In this document: positions 32,325 through 44,478 of the stretch, piece after piece
Position numbering within the stretch: position 1 is the stretch's first letter
Layout: each line of letters starts with the position of its first letter
Source of the DNA: Notamacropus eugenii
Taxonomy: Eukaryota > Chordata > Mammalia > Diprotodontia > Macropodidae
Reading direction: 5' to 3'
Assembly: GCF_028372415.1 (NCBI RefSeq)
Contig: NC_092878.1
Location: 137,738,250-137,802,249, forward strand
DNA length: 64,000 nt
Made by a program: the position numbers and the translations under genes
The notes under the pieces: generated by a model
Databases searched by the model: none
The model's input: the letters and a program-made list of their open reading frames with translations, nothing else
Told to the model about the DNA's origin: nothing

Positions 32325-33650
32325 GTTGGTTGTTGTCCTTCATTCTCAAAGGGGATCAAAATAACATCAATAAGTTGGAGTCAAGGTATAGTGTGTCCGA
32401 CTGTGGCTGATCAGACCAATATGAGCTTGGAATGCTGTACCATACATAGGTCGGGTACAAGTTCATATGAACGTTTGGAGTAGAGATGGCTCTACATTTG
32501 CTCATCTCCTATTTCTGTTGAGTTACTAGAATTCTTCTTTGTTCATAGAGCACAGCACTTTCTTTGATGCAGGCATGCTATGCTGAGTAGTCCTTTGCCA
32601 GTGTCTCCCATGCCATGTAATTGATTCCAAAGTTCTTCAGAGAGACCTTGTGTCTTTATTTTGTTTGTTCTGACCATCATGTGAGCACCTTCACTGTGTT
32701 AGTTCTTCTAAAGATAAGTCTTTTAGGAGAACATACATTTGGCATTCAAACAACATGGCCAGCCCATCGGAGCTACGCTCTTGGTAATAGAGTTTGAATG
32801 CTTGGCAGTTTAGCTTGAGAAAGTACCTCAGTGTCCAGTACCTTGTCTTGTGAGGTGATCTTCAGAATCTTCTGGATAATGGACAATGACTCTCACACTT
32901 TCCCAAACACCAGTGGAGTCAGGCAAGGCTGTGTGCTTGCTCCCGTGTTTTTTAACATGATATTTTCAGCAATGTTGTCAGAAGTCTTTGACAAGGACAA
33001 AAATGGAATCAAGGTCAGCTACCATGGTGATGGTAAACTTGTTTAACATGAAAAGGCTACAAGCCAAAAGTGAAGGGAGAGTCGGTACGTGATTTTTGCT
33101 CCCAGATGATTGTGCTGCACTCAGTGAAGCCTCTGAAACTGGGGTGCAACAAAGTACGGATCCATTCTCTGCCACTTGTACTAATTTTGCCCTAACAATT
33201 AACACCAAAGAAACACAGGCAGAGAACTAATAGCCTGCAATAACCAGCATCACACCATTCCACCCATATGTGGAGTCATCAGTTACAGCAAACAAAGAAA
33301 TTCTAAGTACTGTGGATAAGTTCACTTACCTTGGCAGTGTACTTTCCAGGGGTGTACACATAGATGATGAGGTTGATGTGCCCATTGCTGAGCTAGCTCA
33401 GTGTTTGCGAAACACTGAAGGAAAGTTTGGGAGAGAAGAGGTATTAAACTGCCTATCAAACTGAAGGTCCACAGAGCCATTGTTCTGACCTCATTGTTGT
33501 ATGCCTACGAAACTTGGAAAGTCTTCCAGTGCCATGCCAGGAAACTGGATTGCTTCCAATGGAATTGTCTTAGGAAGATTCTGAAAATCACTTGGCAAGA
33601 TAAGGTATTGGACACTAAGGTTCTTTTTCAACCTGTTTTTTTAAATATAC
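32325..33650. repeat. RTE-clade LINE with an internal inversion
   Basis: The left part (32325 to about 32880) is the RTE 3' end on the - strand. Read on + it starts with a gttggttggttggttg tail and contains cagaccaatatgagcttgga and atgtgagcaccttcactgtg. The right part (about 32880-33650) is on the + strand and encodes the reverse transcriptase end: SGVRQGCVLAPVFFN, then NLxRLQAK-like residues after a frame break, DKFTYLGSVLSRGVHIDDEV and YETWK. Both parts contain gaagattctgaa and a near-identical aaggta(c/t)tggacact word, so the junction lies where the two overlap. Stops and shifts make it inactive. Confidence 0.75.
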
Positions 33651-33654
33651 CTGC

Positions 33655-33825
33655 CAGTTAAGAATGGTTGTTATATTTTCAAATGCAATTAAAGTTTATT
33701 TTTTAAATGTAATAACCATTCTTAGCTCAAGGGCCTGCAAAAGCAGGTGCTGGGCTAGGTAGTTTGCTGATCCCTGAGTCTAATACAAAAGGGATTCCTA
33801 CTATAATACACCAATAAATGGTCCT
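33655..33825. repeat. Short inverted repeat with AT-rich loop
   Basis: gttaagaatggttgttatat (33657 onward) reappears in reverse as taataaccattcttagc (33710-33725), giving a potential hairpin. The arms are about 16 bases. Confidence 0.6.
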
Positions 33826-33829
33826 CCAA

Positions 33830-34390
33830 CATTTGCTTGATGCAGATTTTAGCAGAGCTTTGGAAAAGGTACCTCATAGGATTGTTGTGGAGAAGGGGGA
33901 GAGGTCTGGATTAAACAATAGAATCAGATGGTTTCAGAACTGGTTGGAAGGACAGAATTAATCTGTTGTCCCAATATTTTAGTTTTAAAGGAGGGGGGAA
34001 CCTACCACCTCTCAAACTGGCCCATTTCACTTTTGGACAGTACTCATTGTTGAGAAGGTTTGTTGCTGTCATTTTTCTTACATTGAACCCAAATCTGCCT
34101 CCTTGCAGGACCCAACTATTCCTTCTAGTTCTGCTGTCTGAGTCTAACCAAATCTAACAATTCTAAACAAAGCATATTTAATGCTTCCTCCACATTAGTC
34201 TTTCAGATACTTTAGGACATCTATCATGTTCTCCCTGAGTCTTTTCTTGTCCAAGCTAAACATCTTCAGCTCTTTCAACAGATCCTCACATAACATGGTC
34301 TTGCTAGCCCTCCTCTGAACACCCTCTAGCTTATCAGTGTCCTTCTTAAACTGCAGAAATGAAATAGTGTGACTTCCCAACGATGTCTGA
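33830..34390. repeat. CR1/L3-like LINE fragments in both orientations
   Basis: 33830-33975 on + resembles the CR1/L3 reverse transcriptase region (gattttagcagagctttgga, gatggtttcagaactggttg). From about 33985 the - strand 3' part follows: on + it reads atctatcatgttctccctga, ttgtccaagctaaacatctt, agctctttcaacagatcctc and ctctgaacaccctctagctt, a typical CR1 3' end. Confidence 0.65.
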
Positions 34391-34589
34391 TAAGATCAAT
34401 TGAATTCATCTTTGGTTACCTGCCCTGATCTTCAATCTTCTGTACGTATCTTTCAAAAAAATCAAATTTGACTGATGAGCTCTTTGTGCTACAACATTGT
34501 TCTCTGTAGAGATAGGCTTTTCCTTCTCAGTGGAATTATTTTCCTGTATGCCTTCAGAATTACATTCTTGAGACTGCCATGTCTTTTGA

Positions 34590-34680
34590 TCTGGTTTCCC
34601 TTGAGGCTAAATTTGAACTTGGGTCTTCCTGACTCTCCATGGAACTCTATCCACTACAACACCTAGATGCCTCAAGAAGG
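34590..34680 (-). repeat. MAR1 SINE head fragment
   Basis: aatttgaacttgggtcttcc, tgactctccatggaactcta, tccactacaacacctagatg. Only the head remains. Confidence 0.65.
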
Positions 34681-35029
34681 CAGAGCTGGAGGAACACAAA
34701 AATGTGCTACATTCCTTTAGTGTCAGAGATGCTAAGGGCTAAGACTGGTAAGGAAAGCTAAGCAAAAGAAAAAGTGGGGTCTTGGAGGAGACATTTATGA
34801 TATGGGAGAAGGAGTATCAAAGAAGGGATAGAATCCTTGTTTGGGGATATAATAACACAGAGAAACCATAGCTGCTTGATTCCTTTTCTACTTGAGATTG
34901 CTCTGTCTGTCAAGAAGAATGATGTTTAAACTGAAAAAAACATAATAAAAATGCCTATTAGGTAATATGAATGCAAAATTAGTAAAGACACAGGACGAGA
35001 GCCCCACCTGCCCTTGGAGAAGTCAAGTA

Positions 35030-36060
35030 ACTTATAGTTTCAGATCCGGAAAAGATTGGCAAATGTGATGCAAGAGTCACTAATAGTGAATTTTAGAGAT
35101 TGTAGACAATGGAGGTAGTGCCACAGAATTGAAGAAGGGCAAATGTCATTCCAGTTTTCAAAAGAGAGAAGAGATTAGCATCAGTGAGCTTGGCTTGAAT
35201 TCTTGGAAAAATTCTAGACCTCATTATTGAAGAGATAGTTATAGAATATCTAAAAGTGGTAATCCCATGGCTGTACCAAACTAACCAAACTGGCTTACTA
35301 ACTAGGTATATTTTGCTTCAATTTTAGCAAAGCATTAGGTAAAACATTTTAAATTATTCTTGTGTGAACAATAGATGTGAGCTAGAAGGTAGTGTCATTA
35401 GAAGGATTCAGAACTGATTGACTTCAGATATATTGGTTTGACTGGTATCATCTTGGAAAGAGGACTCCTGTGGAATGCCTTCAAGATCTGTTCTTTGCCC
35501 TGTGCCATTCAACATTTTTGCCAATGATTTAGATGAAAGCATAATAGGCATGCTTACCAAACTTGTAGATAATACATAATGAAGAGGGACAGTGGACACA
35601 AAGGGTGACAAAAGTCAGGATCCCTCAAAGTATTGACCTGAGTCTAATAAGATAAAATTTAATAAGAAATTCTAAAGTCTTATCTAAATCTGAAGTCGTA
35701 TTTCATTCTAAAGTCTTAGATTTAAGAAATCATTTTTGTGAATACACGATGGGGAAGTTGATTAAGCAGCCTTTTCTTAGAAAAAGACCTTGGGATTTTA
35801 GTAGGTTAAAGACTCAGTATGATTCACCAATATGATGTGGTAGTCAAAAAAACTATTGAAATCTTGAGCTGCGTTAAGAGGGGCAAGGTGCGTAGGACTA
35901 GGGAATGGATAGATCCACTGTATTTGGCCCTGGTCAGACAACATCTGGGGAACCAGTTCAGTTCTGGGAAACAGTTTAGGGAGGACATTGCTAAGTTGGA
36001 AAGTGTCCAGGGGAGGGCAACCCATAATGTTCAAGGATTTTGAGAATATGTCACAAAAGG
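35030..36060 (+). repeat. CR1/L3-like LINE, reverse transcriptase and downstream
   Basis: agaattgaagaagggcaaat, ttcaacatttttgccaatga (FNIFANDLDE-type motif), then ccaatatgatgtggtagtca, tgagctgcgttaagaggggc and ctggtcagacaacatctggg. The order follows CR1/L3. Numerous stops. Confidence 0.65.
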
Positions 36061-36379
36061 ATGATTTGAAGAAAGAGAATAATAATAGGGACATCCAGAA
36101 GGTCATAGGAAACCAAACCCAAAAGAGAAGCCATGGCCTCAACTTTATACATATTTATGTGTTTATACATAAATATCCTATGTTTAGGCAATATGTAAAG
36201 GGAAATGGAAATCCCCATGCAAGGAAAGAATTTTGACCTCATAACTAGCTTAGCGATATGGTGAGATAAATACCCATTACTGAGTCCTGAGGGGTATGCC
36301 TTATTCAAAAGAAGAAAGATAAATAAAAGAGGTGGAAGTGAGATAGCAGGCTGTATTAAGATGTTATTTTCATGTGAAG

Positions 36380-37560
36380 AAATCCAGGAACTAGCAGGGG
36401 GAAATATGGTAGGTAGCATTTGGGTGAAGATTAACAACTGAAAGAAAAACGGAAGTAGTTTTGTCATTGGAGTATATTACAGACCACCTCATCGAAAAGG
36501 GCAATAGATAAAGAATTTCAGACTCAAATAATAAGCCTAGTATAGAGGAATAATTCTGTAGTGGTGAGGGATTTCAGTTTATCTGGATATCTGCAAGAGT
36601 TCTCCGCCTCTTTCTCTGTATCTCTGATTATCTGCTTCTGTCTCTGTCTCTTTCATCTGTCTGTCCCTGTCTCTCTTTCTGTCTGTCTTTCTCTTTCTCT
36701 TTGGTAGGGATGCTAATAAACTTCTTGACTTGCCTTAATAATAATTTGTTCTTTCAAAAGGTAGAGGAATAAACAAAGGGAAATGGTGCTCAAAATTTGA
36801 TTGTCACCATCAAGGAGGAACTCCTTGCTGAGGCTAGAAATGATGGGAACTTTGCAGGGAGGGGCGAAGTGACCACTCCCTCTAAGAGTTTGTAATAAAG
36901 GGACAGGAAATCTAGACAGTCTGACACAAACCCTAGATTTGGAGAAAGTCATTTTCAAAGCTTTTAAAGTATAGTAGCTGCCAATGAACTAAAATTCCAT
37001 AGGGCAAATCAGCTCAGGATGGATGAGAAATTCTCAAGAATTAAATTCTGAGGGCACAGAGGAAAACAATTCTGTTGAGAGGGAAACTATAAGAATCATC
37101 TGAGAAAACCAGTGTCAATGTGTGGAGAATTCACCAGCCAGTTTGGTTTTTTAAAAGGTATGTACAGAAGGGGAAGGCAAAAACAGATAGATACCAAAGA
37201 GTGACCCAATCCTGTAAAGATAATATCTGGAGAGCTAAAGTTCGGGATGAGCTAAAAGAGGAATCAGGGGGAAGAGAAAGCAATGTCAAGGAATTGGAGC
37301 TTTTTGACAGCTATATTGGAAGAAAAGTGAAATGGGGTGGAGGACTTGAACTACATGGGACAGTACATGCCAACAGAGTAAAGGTGCATGCCAACAGAGG
37401 TTACTTTGCTTCTATTCTCTCTGCCAAGGAGAATGACTTTTGGACTGAAAAGGACAGAATGACTACAATAAATCAAGGTGGGGGATTTAGTGCACTGCAA
37501 GCTTGACAGTGTGATATGACAGTATGCCCCTCTCCCTCCAAGAACCCCTAATGTTATCTT
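36380..37560 (+). repeat. CR1/L3-like LINE, upstream part
   Basis: agtatattacagaccacctc, ggcaatagataaagaatttc and gtgagggatttcagtttatc resemble the CR1/L3 endonuclease region. gtgacccaatcctgtaaaga through ggttactttgcttctattct resembles the linker before the reverse transcriptase. A (TCTG/TCTC)n tract interrupts it near 36605-36710. It lies downstream of a more 3' piece (35030-36060), so these are separate insertions or rearranged parts. Confidence 0.55.
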
Positions 37561-37564
37561 AGGC

Positions 37565-38170
37565 TGTAGTAAGTGGAATCCAGCCCCTACTATCTCAGTC
37601 AATAGACCAATGTAACTAGTATATTTTGTCTCTTTCTTTACTGAAACCCCAAGCTCAAAAAAAAAAAATTCCAATACCCAATAATCTCAGAATTATAGAA
37701 TTTTATAGTTGAGTGGGATATGGAATCATCCTTAAAATAGGATATTTCCACCACACAAGATGATAAAGAAATTATGCCATCTAAAGAATGCCTGAAGGAA
37801 ATAAGGAAGAGGCTAAATCTGGGGGTGAGAGGGGAAGAGAATAGGGAGGAGGAGAAAGGGAATGTTTAAAGGGCTGACATGTGGACCAGGGACTAGACTT
37901 GATTTGGGGCTTGGGGGAAGAGCAGAAGGAAAAAGGCAAAGGGAATCACCATTTCTCAAGTGCCTACTGTATACCAGAACCTGCACAACGTGCTTATTAT
38001 CTCATTTGAAGAAGCAGGAATAATGGTTGGACATTGAAATGTAGACAAATAAAGACTTTGTGTCATGAGAAGTTTTCTAAGCATTAGACGGAATGGGGTG
38101 CTCTGGGACATCGTGAGTTCCTCCTCACCAAAATGGTTCAAACAGGCTCATGACCACTTGCCTGGCATGT
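37565..38170. other. Intron 1, nothing recognised
   Basis: An aaaaaaaaatt run near 37660. No gene seen. Confidence 0.4.
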
Positions 38171-38174
38171 TAAA

Positions 38175-38258
38175 CAAGGGACAACTTTTTGGTTATGGAT
38201 TAGACTAGACAGTCAGTAAGGTCCCTTCCAACCCTAAAAAAATTCTGTGATTCTCTGA
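38175..38258 (+). repeat. CR1/L3-like 3' end
   Basis: gattagactagacagtcagt, aaggtcccttccaaccctaa, attctgtgattct. This is the characteristic CR1/L3 terminus. Confidence 0.65.
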
Positions 38259-38259
38259 T

Positions 38260-38625
38260 CCTAAGAACTGAGAATGTTTACTCTAGAGAAGAAAAGACTT
38301 GTGATATGATAAGTGTCTTCTAATACTTGAAAGACAATCATGTAAAAAAGGGATTAGATTCTGTTTGGCTCTAAAGAATAGGTCTAGCAGTAAAGGAAAG
38401 GAGCAAATTTAGGCTGATATAAAGAAAACTTCTTAATGACCAGAGCTATCAGATGACAATCTGACAAACTAGGACGTAGTAGGCTATACTTCATTGGTCT
38501 TCAAAACTGGATGACCCCGTATCAATGTTGTGGAAATGATTCTTATTTGGGGGGGGGGGTATGATTTGAACTAGATGATTGCTGAGGTTCCTTCCAACTA
38601 GTAGTAGTGTAATTCTGGGATTCAA
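38260..38625 (+). repeat. CR1/L3-like 3' end, second copy
   Basis: gaagaaaagacttgtgatat, agtgtcttctaatacttgaa, attctgtttggctctaaaga, gaactagatgattgctgagg and ttccttccaactagtagtag. It follows 38175-38258 head to tail and contains a G-run at 38550-38559. Confidence 0.7.
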
Positions 38626-38669
38626 AGTAAGAGAAAATATTCTTTTATTAGCTTCTATTCCATTTATCA

Positions 38670-38785
38670 GTAGAAGCAGTATGGTATAGCATATGGAAAG
38701 CCAGGCCCTTAACCAAGTCCCACTTCTGACACCTACTGACTGTGTGGTCCTGGGTAAGTCACTTCACCACTCCATGTCCCAGACA
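38670..38785 (+). repeat. MIR-like SINE fragment
   Basis: agaagcagtatggtatagca, gtgtggtcctgggtaagtca, cttcaccactc. Confidence 0.6.
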
Positions 38786-38789
38786 ACAC

Positions 38790-39685
38790 TAAGATTAGAC
38801 ATTGCCAGCAAGGTGTTTCTATTAGAAGACAGAGGTTCTTCACAGAGGAGTTTCCCAAGTGAATGCAAGCCCAGGATCAGTCCCTATCCTATCTTGGGTA
38901 ATTGCTACTGAATTTTTATCTCCTCCCTCAACTAGAATCCCAAGCTCAAAAGGAAATTCCAGAATTTTGTACTTGAGAAGGAGCTGGAATCATCCTTAAA
39001 AGAATTATTAGTAAGCATTGCTATTAAGAAAAGAATGCTATTAAGTTGATCCTTCTCTCCTTTGTCATGGTGTGAGGATTCTTGAAGGCTGTCAGCAGAG
39101 CACAACTCAGGTCCTACTAAGTTTCACATCTCCTCTTGAGTACAAACTATGATTACTTTCCAAGTCTAGCATTGACAGGCTCTAAGAGATTCCCTTCCAT
39201 GGCTACAGGGTGATAAATTTTTGGCCCCAACAGTTCTGGAAGGCCATCCATTAAATCAGAGGAGGAATACAATTTGTATCGATATCCACACCAGAGATAA
39301 CATATTTCCTTGAAGGGAAATCATATTATGGAACACCTTGAGTGGGAGACCCTGCAGTTCTGGTTACATCCTGTTGGAAATAGACAACTGAAAGTTTTCA
39401 ATCATTATCAACAAACATTTATTGAGATTACCATGTGTAAAAATAACACTGTGCTGTGCACTGGCCTAAGGCTGAAAACTAACACGTTCTCTACTCTTGC
39501 AATGTTTCCATTCTAATCTGGTTGGATAGACTATATAGATGAAATATAACTTGTCATAAAAAGCCAAATGAGGGTTTAGGTAGAGGCAGATATTTAGGGG
39601 TTAGGTTTTTCCTATGAAGATTAGTTGTCTATTAGGATTTTTTTAAATAAGAGGATTTCTACGATGCTTTATCTTTATTATTAAA
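38790..39685. other. Intron 1, nothing recognised
   Basis: About 39400-39520 has a scrap of the ancient repeat type (attattgagattaccatgtg-like wording). No gene seen. Confidence 0.4.
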
Positions 39686-39689
39686 TGGG

Positions 39690-39945
39690 AGGTAGCATCA
39701 CCTAGCAGAAACACACCAAGACTCAGAGCCAGAAACACTGGGGATCAAATTCCATTTCTGATACATACTTTCTGTGTGACCCTGGGCAAGTCATTTAACC
39801 TTATTTGCCTCAGTTTTCTCCTTTGTAAAAATGAGCTGGAGAAGCAAATGCCAAACCACTCCAGTTTCTCTGCCAAGAAAACCCCGAATGAGATCATCAA
39901 GTTGGACACAGCTGAAATGACTCAACAACAACAAATTTTTAAATA
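39690..39945 (+). repeat. MAR1 SINE
   Basis: gtgtgaccctgggcaagtca, ctccagtttctctgccaaga, gaatgagatcatcaagttgg, agctgaaatgactcaacaac. The head is diverged. Confidence 0.8.
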
Positions 39946-40034
39946 GCAAAGCAAGTATCTGCCTGAATTGGTAGAGGAAGTTCACCATTAAGGGATTCCT
40001 ATCCAATGACATCCCAGATCCAGTCCCTGGAGCT

Positions 40035-40430
40035 AGATTGATTGTTGCCCTTTGCTCTCCTAGAGGACAAAATGACACCACTAAGTTGGAGTCAAGGTAC
40101 AGTGTTAGCCTGTGGCTAATCAGGCCAGCAGATGCTTAGAAGGCTCTACCACAGGTCAAACATATGAACATTTGCAGTGGAGATGTCTCTAAATGTGTGC
40201 GTCTCGTGTTTCTGCCACCATTCTGTTTTGCTCATAGAGCACAGTGCCTTCTTTGATGCTGCTTGACCCTTCGTTTCCCATGTCTCACAGCCGATTCCAA
40301 AGTTCTTCAGAGGCTTTGAAAGCATCCTTGCTTCTTCTGACCACCATGTGAGCACCTGCCTTGCGTGACTTCTCCATAAAAGTCTTTAGGCATTTGGTAT
40401 TCAAACAATGTGGCCAGCCCATATTTGTAC
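40035..40430 (-). repeat. RTE-clade LINE 3' end
   Basis: On + it reads tagaggacaaaatgacacca, agttggagtcaaggtacagt, gctaatcaggccagcagatg, gctcatagagcacagtgcct and attccaaagttcttcagagg. It closely parallels 32335-32770. Confidence 0.75.
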
Positions 40431-40434
40431 AATG

Positions 40435-41645
40435 TCTGTGGAATACAGATCTTGTATCAAATTACAATTTGCCTTCTATCTAACTTAAGAACCTAAAGAG
40501 AGCCTTGGGTTTTTGTTTCTTGTTTTATTTTGCTTTGTTTTCTATTTTTTTTTTAACAAATAAAAGGACTCCTAGAAATGTCTCAAGCAATAAGGGTCAA
40601 ATCCTGCTACACCGAAATCAAGGGAATATCTATGTTATTTTGTTGGCTTAGAATTTTATGGAATCAGCTATTGCTTTAAAAAGTGAGGTTCAAATAACTG
40701 GCTCAGGGCTTTGTCATGCTGAGATTTTTGTCTCAAAAGTATCTGTAGATAAAAAGGACATAAAAGGGCTCTTGAGGATTCATTGCCTGAAGAGGAATAG
40801 AACTTTTACCTTGGAAAAGCCTAAGGTTACAGTGAGCTCATCTCAGGTTCTGGTCTGAGATTAGAGCTAAGCTGAGTTAATGAAAGGTTGAGGCTGAGGA
40901 GCAGGTATGTTTTCTTTCAAAGATACTTCCTTTTTTTTTTTTTTTTGTAAGTTACAGCTTTACACCAACATGAAAAATGCAGAGTGATGACATCTTTGCC
41001 TGAAAGAGGAAATGTACTCAAGAAATAGACACCAGGAAACACAGTTTTAGAAAACAGATAACTTTGAAACCTATGAAGGAACTTCCTTCCACTAACGTTC
41101 AAACATTTTCTTTTTAAAGGTTAACATGATTGATTCCTGTGAGGAAGGCTACTTTTTTTTACACAGTGGCCCACAGATTGGATCATGAATAAAACCTCAT
41201 GGGAAAGATAAAATCCATTTTCTTTTTGGATTAGAAAATTATGATAAAATTTATTTGGTCCCAGGTCTCTTTCATTCATGGGATATGATTGAGACACTAG
41301 GGATGTTGCTCATATTACAATATAAGCAGTGTAAACCCAGGGTTTATTTTCTTATCATGCCCAAGTTTCTTTTTCTACCTATTTGATTGACAGTAAAGCT
41401 TAAAGGTATTACAAGGCAGTAGTGATTCTTCCATAAAATGATTTCCTCTTGCTGACAGTAGAGGCTGGGGAGAAACAGAGATTAGGAAAACCGAAGGAGC
41501 AGAGAAGAAAAGGGAGACTATTCTTGATGTTAGTGGGATTGATTAATCCTGTTTTGATTCTCACAACTACAATATAACTCTGCTGACCAGTTCTGTTCCC
41601 TCTCCCACCCTTACTCAGTATTTTCTTTGAATTTTACAAAATCTC
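40435..41645. other. Intron 1, nothing recognised
   Basis: Poly-T runs at 40930-40946 and near 40540. No gene or confident repeat seen. Confidence 0.4.
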
Positions 41646-41649
41646 AGAA

Positions 41650-42140
41650 GAGACATTCTGGATCAGCTAGTTCATTCCTGAATAAATCTTATGTTCGACT
41701 AATGTGGGCAAAGTAAATTGGGGGTGGGGATGGATTAAGAGCCTCAGTGATTGGAAGGATGGTGTCACACTCAACAGAACAGAAAATCTAGAAAGAAGGA
41801 TGGATTTGGAAAAAAGAAAATGAGTTTCATTATAGAGGAGTTGAGTTTGAGATATGTGTTCCCACATGGTGATTCCCATGTGGTGATATTCAAAAGAAGG
41901 CTGGTTATGAAGACCTGAAACTCCACAGATTCAATGAGGCTGATTATGTAGATTTGGTAAGTCATCTGTATAGAGATGATAATTGGAACCCAAGGAAGCT
42001 AATGAGATCACTGAGAGACAGGGAATCTTTGAAGAAAAAAAAAGCAGCCCATGACCAAGCCCTGGGACACACCCAGGTATAGAAGGCAGAACACAGATGT
42101 TGATCCAGAAAAGGAGACTTTAGAAAGACCAGTCAGACAA
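41650..42140 (+). repeat. Ancient mammalian repeat, internal part
   Basis: gagttgagtttgagatatgt, catctgtatagagatgataa, ttggaacccaaggaagctaa, gccctgggacacacccaggt and agaaaggagactttagaaag-like wording. The order continues from the piece at 9380-9530, so it belongs to the same unnamed family. Confidence 0.5.
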
Positions 42141-42144
42141 GTGG

Positions 42145-42945
42145 GATAGACATGGAATGTGGGTGAGGTTCTGTTGGTTCAGAATCCACAGTATCTGAGG
42201 ATCTAAGTTGCTCTTTTCCCCATGATCAGACCAACTAGGAAAAGCAGGTGGTTGAGTACTGGTATGAAGAGTACCCCTTTCCCTTATGCTGAAGAATAAA
42301 TTTGGTCTCCAGCTTTCCTAAAAGTAATGAACTTGAAAGACTTGAAAGAATCATATCCTATCCATTTCTTAAATATTTTCCAAAGATTTCAGAGTGGTGG
42401 GTCTTCACTGGGAGTTAGTGGCTGCTGTGCCCCATGACAAGATAACTGCTTCTCCGTTAGAGATCAGATGTTTATGTAGAAAATTCTAATAGCCAGGTCT
42501 CTACTTGCCAATATATAAAGAGTGGAGGCTGGGGAGAGGGGTAAAGAATTCAAACAAAAAAGCGGGAGAGTAGGAGAGCACCTAGTTTCCTTTAGTGAAT
42601 TCAGGTGACCTGGCCCAGATAAACTCCACCTCAGGTTCTGAAAGAGCTGGCAGAAGTCAGTATTGAGACACTGTCAGGAGTATTTGAAAGATCATACTGT
42701 GGGAGATATTGGACATAGTTTGGTGTTGATTTTTTGTTAATGTTGAATTAATCAGAGAAATGGTATTTGGAAAAGTTCTTAAAATTCAGCCTTTTATGAA
42801 GGCTATGAAATCATTTGCATAATTTATGTAAGGTAAAAATAATGTAGATCCTTCTCTTGCCCCTCCCACCATTAGAATGTAGGTCGGTTATGACTTGCCC
42901 ATTGTAAATACTTAATGAAGTGTCTATTGAATCAAATGAAAAAAA
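42145..42945. other. Intron 1, nothing recognised
   Basis: No exon or confident repeat seen. Confidence 0.4.
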
Positions 42946-42949
42946 CATT

Positions 42950-43650
42950 GAAATATCATGGACAGGGGAGAAGTCCCACAGATTGGAGAAAGGCAAATAA
43001 CCCAATATTTTTTTCTTCTCTTCAAAACTAAAATTTTTATTTTATTTTAAAATAAAGGTTTTCACTTCCTCTTCCAGTGTTCCAATTTCTAAAAAAAGGA
43101 AAGGAAAAACAAAATTAAGTCTTCAAATTTAAAGGCTAGTGAACTAGACTTCAGTTTCTTGGGAAATTCTAGAACAGGTGTTCTAGACATGTCATACAAG
43201 GTCCAAATAGGGAGGTGAGATTTCGAAGTGCTAGCATGACTTCATCAAATACAGGTCTTGCCGTACTAACATCCTTTCCTTTTTTGGACAGAATTACTAA
43301 ACTAGTAGTTGAGGGAAATGCTGTGGGTATTGTTTCTCTTTTTATCCAGATTTTAGCAAAGCTGTTGATAAGAATATGTCCTAGTAGAAAAGATGGAGAA
43401 ACATTCAGAATTGATTGCAATAATACTGGTGCAATATCAACATACTAGGTCTTCAGTGGAGTACCTCATTGTTGTCCCTCTGCTGTTTAACATTTTTATT
43501 AATGATTTGGATAAAGGCAAAGATGGTGCGATCTTCAAGTTTTCAGATGACAACAAGTTAGAAAAGATAGCTTACATTCTGGAGGACAGCATCACGATCC
43601 AAATGGTTCTTAACAGACTAGAGTATTTGGGCTGGATCTAAGACAATGAA
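42950..43650 (+). repeat. CR1/L3-like LINE, reverse transcriptase core
   Basis: Translates in pieces to VPLLFNIFINDLDKGKDGAI, FKFSDDNKLEK (equivalent of the F-ADD catalytic motif, with A changed to S) and ITIQMVLNRLEYLGW. The upstream part has attttagcaaagctgttgat. Broken by stops. Confidence 0.75.
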
Positions 43651-43654
43651 ATTT

Positions 43655-44478
43655 AATAGAGATGAATCACTCAATCCATAAACATTGTCTCTATTTTCTT
43701 CCTTTTACATTTTGTGATTTCATCAAGTGGTTTGGGGGGACTCCGTTGGGGTTGCATTCCCCCAAATTTTTCTAGACCCAGGTCTTTCATAATAATGATA
43801 TAGAGAAAACCCCAAACTAGGAGCTCCAAGACATAGTTCATGTTGCTTAGAACCTCCGCTCTCCCACCCAAATAAAACCAGGACTCTTTCAAGGAGTCAT
43901 TTTATAAAAAATATAGCACAACCCCTAACTGATGCCTTGTTCATGGAATCCACTATGGCCAGGCATTAGATAATAGATCCAGGAGCTCTGGATCTGGGTC
44001 TTAGCTTCTCATAGCATAGCTCATGGACTTAAGAGACCCTAAACCCACCCTCAGTGCAGATTGAAGCTTCTGTAGCTGGTCTTACTCTATTCAATGTCAC
44101 ATCACTGTCAGGGATGTCCACCTGCTTCTGAAGTATCTAGCTCATGGCTCACTCATGGAGCATGGAATCAAAGGAAGATCTTTGGAAGTTTGCTGCCATT
44201 CCAAATTGGCATCTCTGACCTTAAAAACTTTAGTTCCTATTTCCTGTGGCCAGAGACAAGAGGTATGTCACTGGCTCCCTGGAGTGTCAGTTCTTCTCTA
44301 GTTTTTGGCTCAGTGAGTGAGTTCTACCCTCTCCTTATAGCAATTTAACACCTTTGTTCTCTAAGTACCCCATACTGGAGGGGAAATTATTGAACTCATT
44401 TATGATCAAAAACTCAGAAAACAAGAGACTGCTACATCTTGTTCCTTGAATGTAATTTTGATTTTTTTTCCCATTTAG
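43655..44478. other. 3' end of intron 1
   Basis: No named repeat. The last 20 bases (ttttttttcccatttag at the end) form a good polypyrimidine tract and AG acceptor for exon 2. Confidence 0.5.

Noticed and set aside
32831..33464. Reverse-transcriptase-like frames as a possible working gene
   Set aside because: Matches RTE-clade motifs but is broken by stops and frameshifts and is attached to an inverted 3' end, so it is a dead repeat.
43393..43641. 82-codon frame with FNIFINDLDKGKDG
   Set aside because: CR1/L3 reverse transcriptase remnant, not a host gene.
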